NCBI GenBank assembly: GCA_003833135.1
Contig: QZLH01000161.1
Span: forward strand, 92,805 to 105,173
Direction of reading: 5' to 3'
DNA from: Oehlia diaphana
Lineage: Eukaryota; Glomeromycota; Glomeromycetes; Glomerales; Glomeraceae
Length of the DNA stretch: 12,369 nt
A program made the position numbers and the translations under genes. Shown here in pieces: positions 7,845-12,369 of the stretch (position 1 is the first letter of the stretch; each line of letters opens with the position of its first letter). The notes under the pieces were generated by a model. That model was given only the letters and a program-made list of their open reading frames with translations, was not told where the DNA came from and did not search any database.

Positions 7845-8637
7845 ATGGGAAAAGTTAGATCAAAAAGTTTTCTCTTCACTAAAAAAGTATGTATTGTACT
7901 TTAAAATTTTTTTTTTTAAAAAAAATTATAATTAATTTATTGTTTTCTTTTTTTAATATTAAAACCTTGCAGGCTGATAATATTATAATAAAGTATATGA
8001 ACGAACTTCCAATTTGCTATGCGAAAATTAAAAAAGAGATTCCAGAATATACAACAAAACAAATCCGTCAACGGTACATATCGTATTAATAATTTAATTG
8101 ACTTAATTATTATTTTTTTTTTTTTTAAAAAAAAAAAATTTTTTTTATTAAAATTTTAAAATTTTTATAGCTGGAAAAATCAGCTCGACCCTAAACGTAA
8201 ATAATCTATTCATTCTTTTTGTTTTTTTTTTAAAAAAAAAAAGAAAAATAATAATTTTGAATTTTTCTTTTTTGATAGTTTGTCATGACCGTCTTGATGA
8301 AAATGAAGAAAAATTAATAATTGGATTGGTCAAAAAAAATCAAAAACCAAATGGTGAAATTTGTTGGACAAATTTAATTCCTAAGGTAGAAGCTAAAACC
8401 AGTAAATTACGCAGTGAAAATAAACTAAAAAATTTTTGGTATTCAAAACGAGGACAGCAACTCTCTAAAAATTATATATTTTCTCAAGATGATGTTGTGT
8501 TACTCTCTCAAGATGGTGATGCATCTGGTGGTGCTCGAGATGACGATAATGTGTTACCTTCTCAAGATGATAATGATGTACTTTCTCGGTTGGATATCTT
8601 ATGTCAAGAAACGCTTAAATATGATTTTATACAATAA
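7845..8637 (+). CDS. Two-repeat Myb/SANT-like protein with acidic tail (gene B, four exons)
   Basis: Exons are 7845-7886, 7973-8073, 8171-8196 and 8279-8637, giving 175 residues. Introns are 86, 97 and 82 bases with donors GTATGT, GTACAT and GTAAAT. The ATG at 7845 is limited by an in-frame TGA just upstream (7836-7838), so the start is well defined for this exon. Repeat 1 spans about residues 15-54 and ends TTKQIRQRWKNQLDP. Repeat 2 spans about 62-111 and ends KLRSENKLKNFWY. Relative to its neighbours, the first Trp of repeat 2 is Leu here (IIGLVKK, where A has IIEWVEE and C has IIKWVEN), while the second Trp (W86) is kept. DNA binding by repeat 2 may therefore be altered. The tail (about 119-175) is acidic and holds SQDD-type motifs, like a shortened version of the repeats in gene A. 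Probable nuclear regulator; targets unknown. Confidence 0.8.
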
Positions 8638-8712
8638 ATTATATACCTTGATTTGTATAATAATATTATTTTAATTCTATGTATGTGGATTTTATGGGAA
8701 CTATGTTATTTA

Positions 8713-8768
8713 AGTTAACAGTTAACAGTTAAACTTTTTATGGATATTATGGATTTTATGGATTATGG
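8713..8768. repeat. Short tandem repeats AGTTAAC and ATGGATTTT
   Basis: AGTTAACAGTTAACAGTTAA (about 8713-8732) is nearly three 7-base units. It is followed by ATGGATATT, ATGGATTTT and ATGGATTATGG (8740-8768). These are simple slippage-type arrays in the 3' flank of gene B. Confidence 0.6.
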
Positions 8769-8921
8769 TAATATTTAATAGTCAAGCTTTTTTTTTACAT
8801 ATGATTTTTCTTTTAAAATTATGACAATAAAACCATTGAATAATTTTTAAGTTTAACCCCGACTTGATAAAAAAATTTTAACAATGCAATGTTACCCTTA
8901 TCAGCCTCAGCTCAGCCTCAT

Positions 8922-8927
8922 CACGTG
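8922..8927. promoter_or_regulatory. CACGTG E-box
   Basis: ATCACGTG occurs here, as it does at 4164-4171 and before gene A at 5243-5252. A nearby gene start on either strand is lacking, so a regulatory role is only a guess. Confidence 0.2.
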
Positions 8928-9219
8928 AAAAATTTGTTCTTAATATATTGTGATATCAAAATGTCGTGACATTCTTGAAAACTTTATTATTAAAAAAAAA
9001 AAAAACTTTAAAGATATTCTCTTCTTTTTTTAAAACGTATGATAAATTTTTTGTAGCGTTTATTTTGTTCGTATTTTTATAAATGTTTCTTTTTTATATT
9101 TTTATTTCAGGATTTTGAGATTTCGTGTGTTTGTTGGGTCTTTTTTATTTATTACTAAATATTTTAATTGTTTGTGTTTTCCCTTCTGAGATGCTTTGAT
9201 TTTGGAACATTCACTGTTA

Positions 9220-9376
9220 CAGTCTACTCGCTTTCGTTAAACGATATACAGATTTTATTAGTCTAAATCTTCGGTATAACGAGATTTTTTTCATATGTTA
9301 AAATTGGTACAACACCGAAGGTTCGCTATATTAAACTATTCGTTAAATCAAAATTCGTTGTAAAGCGAGTGAACTG
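9220..9376. mobile_element. 157-bp MITE with Tc1/mariner (pogo-like) ends
   Basis: The left end CAGTCTACTCGCTTTCG and the reverse complement of the right end CAGTTCACTCGCTTTACA agree at 13 of the first 15 positions. Both ends are directly flanked by TA (9218-9219 and 9377-9378), the target duplicated by Tc1/mariner elements. Ends starting CAGT and containing CTCGCTTT.. with internal TATAACGA-like pieces (CTTCGGTATAACGAG inside left, CTTCGGTG inside right) resemble pogo/Tigger elements. The interior has no transposase frame, so it is non-autonomous and needs an enzyme from elsewhere. The mismatched arms indicate an old copy. Confidence 0.7.
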
Positions 9377-9614
9377 TATATCGGTTTTGTTTGTATTATA
9401 AGTTGCTTTCCAAACTTGATTTAATTTTTACCATACATTTTTTGTAATGCGGCTAGGTTCTGATAAAAGTTTCGTTCGGAATTTGCGGGAGCTTTATTAT
9501 TGAATTTAACCATTCTCTTTTTTCTTTAAAATCTTTCGATTAATAATCCGTTGTTTTTTATATAATTTTATTAAAAAAAATCATTTCATTTTCGTGTATC
9601 ATCAATTCATTTTT
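9377..9614. other. Spacer between the MITE and the minus-strand gene
   Basis: No coding content is seen. On the - strand an AATAAA (9572-9567) lies about 43 bases past the proposed stop of the minus-strand gene and could mark its 3' end. Confidence 0.35.
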
Positions 9615-10498
9615 TCAGAAATGATTCAAGAATGTTTCCTAAAGAAACCTTTAAATTATAATTATTTACGATAAAATTGACGTATACTATAATATTCTTT
9701 TCTTAAAAAATAAATAAAAATAATTTTATTTATTCTCACCTCACTATAATACAGTAAAAACCCTTTTAAAAAAATAATATCAAACAACGACCTTTGGTTA
9801 GATGCTGATGAGTTTTCTTCTAATGAAATAAAACGATTTTGATTGAATTCGTGAAATATCCAATAATCATCAATCACTAAAAGTGAGTCATTTTTAGACG
9901 AAATTATGAGACCCATCTCCAAAAAATGTGGTGATGTCAAACTCGATGCTCTTAGTTTATTAGTATTTCATTGTTTATTTTAATATTTTAATTTGAAATA
10001 AATGTTAAATAAATAATTTTTTTCGATAATCTTTTGTTTCGATTTACTTTTTCGTATGTCTCACGAAACATTTTTTCGTCTTTGAGCCAATCATATTTAA
10101 GAAATGGGGTACAGTTAAATCATACGATAATACGAAACAATATGTAAAGAAGACGACTATCCCACAACGATAAAAATGACGATAGAAGTTCTATATATAT
10201 TATATAAATTAAAAATAAATAAAAACACGGTCAATAAAATTTACAAACGCAAATTTATCGATTTTTGCATAAATAGTTGTACTATGCATACATAATAAAA
10301 TAACGACTTAACTAATTCTTCAAACTTTTCGAGTAAAGATTGTGTATGCTGTATACAACATTTTTCGGGAAGACTAATAATAATGTAAAATTTTGTAATT
10401 TTGAAAGATAACAACAATACTTCAGATACGAAACCTTTTTCATAAATTTTTTCCAAAATTATATATATTGGACCGTTAGAGCAAGAATAAAAAGACAT
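9615..10498 (-). CDS. Possible four-exon gene of unknown function on the minus strand
   Basis: The exons, read on the - strand, are 10498-10292, 10190-10048, 9950-9740 and 9638-9615, giving 194 residues. Introns are 101, 97 and 101 bases. Donors are GTATGC, GTAAAT and GTGAGA; acceptors are ATAG, TAAG and TTAG. The phases (0, 2, 0) join without a stop. Intron 2 has a TACTAAT branch-like site about 14 bases before its acceptor. The ATG at 10498 follows an in-frame TGA by a few codons. The protein opens MSFYSCSNGPIYIILEKIYE, has a hydrophobic stretch at about 79-92, and a balanced acidic-aromatic segment around residues 137-167 (LLVIDDYWIFHEFNQNRF and following). No family is recognised and no signal peptide is clear. 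The composition is unlike the low-complexity chance frames nearby. Exons 1 and 3 are the best supported; exon 4 (24 bases) is the weakest, and reading through past 9740 would give a different end. Confidence 0.4.
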
Positions 10499-11089
10499 AG
10501 AAACTAAAAGTCATACAAGTCATAAAGACTATTACCTCATAGTTTCCTATAATTTACTACCTTCACTGATTCCTATTATTATATATTGAAACTTTAATTA
10601 ATAAATACCTTATTTTTGCAAAGTTATTAATAGTAAAAACTTCACTTGTTCATACGTTCCTTTATTCATATTTGTAAAATTCTATAAACACTCTATGAAA
10701 CAATATATAGCAATATTGTACAAATAACAGAGTTTATAGTAGCAACGATATTTTTAAATAAATTTTATTTGACCAATTATTAATTTATTACAAGTAATTA
10801 TTAACGTTAGAATTATAAATATTAAGTAAAGTAAACTTTTTTGTTCAAGTTCAAAAATAAAATCTGATTCACTGTACAACATTATCTAAATAGAATCAAA
10901 ATTCTTTACTTCTAATTGTCGCTCATCTTATGCAATAATATTATAGAATAGACAAATTAATCAACTTAATGTAAATAATTCAATTATAATACAAAAATCA
11001 AAATTCAAAAAAGGACAAGACTTTATTGCACAAGAATATTAACATTCAAAAAAGTGAAAAACAATCAAGAAAAGTAAAGACTTATTTCA
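10499..11089. other. AT-rich intergenic region upstream of both the minus-strand gene and gene C
   Basis: No gene is supported. The proximal part should hold the promoter of the minus-strand gene, but no distinct box stands out. A nested inverted repeat lies at 10682-10739. Confidence 0.4.
10682..10739. repeat. Nested inverted repeat, 58 bases
   Basis: The outer arms CTATAAACACTCT and AGAGTTTATAG pair with one bulge region. Inside them ACAATAT pairs with ATATTGT around a 6-base loop. A two-level hairpin like this is more than a simple A/T coincidence, but its role is unknown. Confidence 0.45.
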
Positions 11090-11094
11090 TTTTT

Positions 11095-11157
11095 ATATTA
11101 CTTATTTATTTTATTTTATTTTATTTTATTTATTTATTTATTTTATTTTTTTTTTTC
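11095..11157. repeat. (TTTTA)n/(TTTA)n microsatellite
   Basis: Pentamers of TTTTA followed by TTTA tetramers and a T run. The open frame across it (11026-11223) codes only for Phe/Leu/Tyr/Ile-rich low-complexity sequence and is not a gene. Confidence 0.85.
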
Positions 11158-11557
11158 CTTGTTACAAACTTTTTACTTACAACTTCTACCAAAAAAAAAA
11201 CGGTTTTTAACAAAAAAAGATAATGCATTTACTAGTAAAATGAATATTATAATAAGATATCGAACAAAGATAAAATGAAATTTAAACTGGTTCACTGGTA
11301 ATATGCATAGTTCAAAGATAGGAATGTAATGTAAAGAAATATGCGCATACGTTATAAAAGGTTTCTTATATATAAAAAAAATCCAATATATGTATTCTTT
11401 TTTCTTTCTATTTCTTATTTCTTCTTTTATTAAAAAAAAAAAAAAAAAGTTTTATTTAATTAATATTGTATATTTTGTATATTTCTTACTTTTTTTCATA
11501 ACTTTTAAAAATCAAAAATTTTATATTTTTAACGAAAAATTATTGGTTAATAAAAAA
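11158..11557. other. Upstream region of Myb-like gene C
   Basis: A/T-rich sequence with a 16-base A run near 11432-11447. A frame from ATG 11390 runs in phase into the first exon of gene C and would add 56 hydrophobic, low-complexity residues. This was not used because genes A and B start with short exons. A TATATATAAA stretch near 11368-11378 could be the TATA region, about 180 bases before the chosen ATG. Confidence 0.35.
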
Positions 11558-12255
11558 ATGCATAAGAGTAAATTAAATAGGATCGATCCAGCTGTATGCT
11601 TTATTATTTTTTTTTTTATTGTTTCGCTAAAAATTGTTAATTTAATAATTCGCCTATTATTATTATATTTTAGAGCGAAAAAATCATTTTAAAATATATG
11701 TTAGAAAATGGATCATCATCTTCTAACCCTTTTGCAGAATTGAGTAAATTAATACCATATAGTGCCAAAAAAATTCGTCAACGGTAGATATTGCGCTTTT
11801 TTTTTTTGCTTTTTTTAATTTGCTATTTTGCTATTAATTTTAATATTCTCGATAATAATTAATTTAGTTGGATAAATAATCTTGATCCTCATCGTAAGTT
11901 GCCTCTTATATATATATGTTTACTTTGTAAATCTACAAATTTATTTATTTGTTCTTCATTAGTCATTGTTCATGATCCACTCAATGAATCGGAAAAATCA
12001 TTCATTATTAAATGGGTTGAAAATAATCAATTATCATCAAATGGTAAAATCCGTTGGAAAGTATTAATTAAAGAAATTAAATATGTATTTGGAAAATTAC
12101 GTTCGGAGAATCAAGTTAAGAATTATTGGTATTCAAAAAAAAGAAAATCTACAAATAATATTAATAAATCAACAAAAGAAAAAGTTTTTCGTTCTTTAAA
12201 ATTTAAAAAAAGAAAACAAAAAGAACCACTCTTTAGTGATTATGTATGTTATTAA
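11558..12255 (+). CDS. Two-repeat Myb/SANT-like protein with basic tail (gene C, four exons)
   Basis: Exons are 11558-11593, 11674-11783, 11868-11893 and 11963-12255, giving 154 residues. Introns are 80, 84 and 69 bases with donors GTATGC, GTAGAT and GTAAGT and TTAG acceptors. Repeat 1 spans about residues 13-55 and ends YSAKKIRQRWINNLDP. Repeat 2 spans about 64-115, starts LNESEKSFIIKWVENN (W75) and ends GKLRSENQVKNYWYSKK. After the 26-base exon the peptide reads LIVHD, where A has LCHE and B has LCHD, so one residue is inserted at this junction. The tail is rich in Lys and Arg (KKRKS, KFKKRKQK), NLS-like, and lacks the SQDD repeats of A and B. Likely a nuclear DNA-binding protein; targets unknown. 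The start at 11558 gives a first exon similar in length to that of gene B. Confidence 0.8.
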
Positions 12256-12263
12256 TAATTTTT

Positions 12264-12292
12264 ATATATAAATATTTAAAATATTTATATAT
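12264..12292. repeat. Perfect 29-base inverted repeat after gene C
   Basis: ATATATAAATATTT, a single central A, then AAATATTTATATAT: 14-base arms with no mismatch, starting 9 bases after the gene C stop codon. In a transcript it would fold into an A/U hairpin (11 pairs with a 7-base loop), which could affect 3' end formation or stability. Such palindromes also arise by chance in A/T DNA, although 14 matched pairs is long. Confidence 0.6.
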
Positions 12293-12369
12293 GAATTATT
12301 TATTTGTAAAAAAAAAAAAATAATAATTTTTCATTTTTTTTTTTTTTTTTTTCCTTGTATAGATTGATA
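12293..12369. other. Homopolymer-rich right edge
   Basis: An A13 run (about 12308-12320) and a T20-class run (about 12333-12352) dominate. No AATAAA or further exon is seen before the window ends. Confidence 0.5.

Larger units (their letters stand above)
8638..9219. other. Intergenic region after gene B
   Basis: No gene is supported. An AATAAA at 8826-8831 could be the 3' end signal of gene B. Other visible items are short repeats at 8713-8768, a CACGTG at 8922-8927 preceded by the duplicated CAGCCTCAG/CAGCCTCAT block (8903-8921), and T-rich DNA. Confidence 0.45.

Noticed and set aside
7670..7879. Minus-strand open frame of 69 codons opposite the first exon of gene B
   Set aside because: It begins with GTG rather than ATG, overlaps a well-supported exon antisense, and contains a duplicated T-rich piece; probably a shadow.
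8257..8278. Start of gene B's last frame at 8257 as a stand-alone protein
   Set aside because: The in-frame bases before 8279 are intron polypyrimidine tract ending in TAG; the paralogues show the frame joins upstream exons.
11026..11223. Open frame of 65 codons over the TTTTA microsatellite
   Set aside because: It codes only for Ile/Leu/Phe/Tyr runs generated by the simple repeat.
11390..11557. N-terminal extension of gene C from the ATG at 11390
   Set aside because: It would add 56 low-complexity Phe/Lys/Ile residues not seen in the two paralogues; the ATG at 11558 gives a matching short first exon.
1..12369. CRISPR array, bacterial operon or riboswitch
   Set aside because: No regularly spaced identical repeats, no ribosome-binding sites and no packed genes; intron structure shows a eukaryotic genome.

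Overview
The window reads as nuclear DNA of a strongly AT-rich fungus. The best guess is an arbuscular mycorrhizal fungus (Glomeromycotina, Rhizophagus-like). The clues are the extreme AT bias, long T and A homopolymers, introns of about 70-100 bases with GTAAGT/GTATGT-type donors, an F-box/leucine-repeat protein of the kind that is highly expanded there, and a small cluster of two-repeat Myb/SANT-like genes. The organism call is inference; no rRNA or marker gene is present.

Layout. 1-905 is non-coding and leads into a single-exon F-box gene (906-2315, +). 2316-5360 has no convincing gene; it holds several inverted and tandem repeats that look like decayed mobile-element remains (2665-2737, 2798-2910, 4015-4080). 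Three Myb/SANT-like genes then follow on the + strand: gene A (5361-6422), gene B (7845-8637) and gene C (11558-12255). None of the three is a single open frame. Each had to be assembled from four exons, and the three models agree with one another: phase-0 intron 1, intron 2 cutting the Arg codon of the IRQR/W motif (phase 2), a 26-base exon 3, and intron 3 cutting a Leu codon (phase 1). Between genes B and C lie a 157-bp TA-flanked MITE with Tc1/mariner (pogo-like) ends (9220-9376) and, on the - strand, a possible four-exon gene of unknown function (10498-9615).

The genes do not form an operon. The Myb-like trio is best seen as a local tandem family of nuclear DNA-binding proteins whose two-repeat core is conserved. 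Their tails differ: A ends in eight 13-residue repeats, B in a short acidic SQDD-rich tail, and C in a basic tail. The F-box protein would act separately as a substrate-choosing subunit of a ubiquitin ligase. The most unusual features are the shared 26-base microexon, the back-to-back T-run/A-run tracts confined to genes A and B, the repeat tail of A, a perfect 29-base inverted repeat just after gene C, and the unrecognised minus-strand spliced gene.
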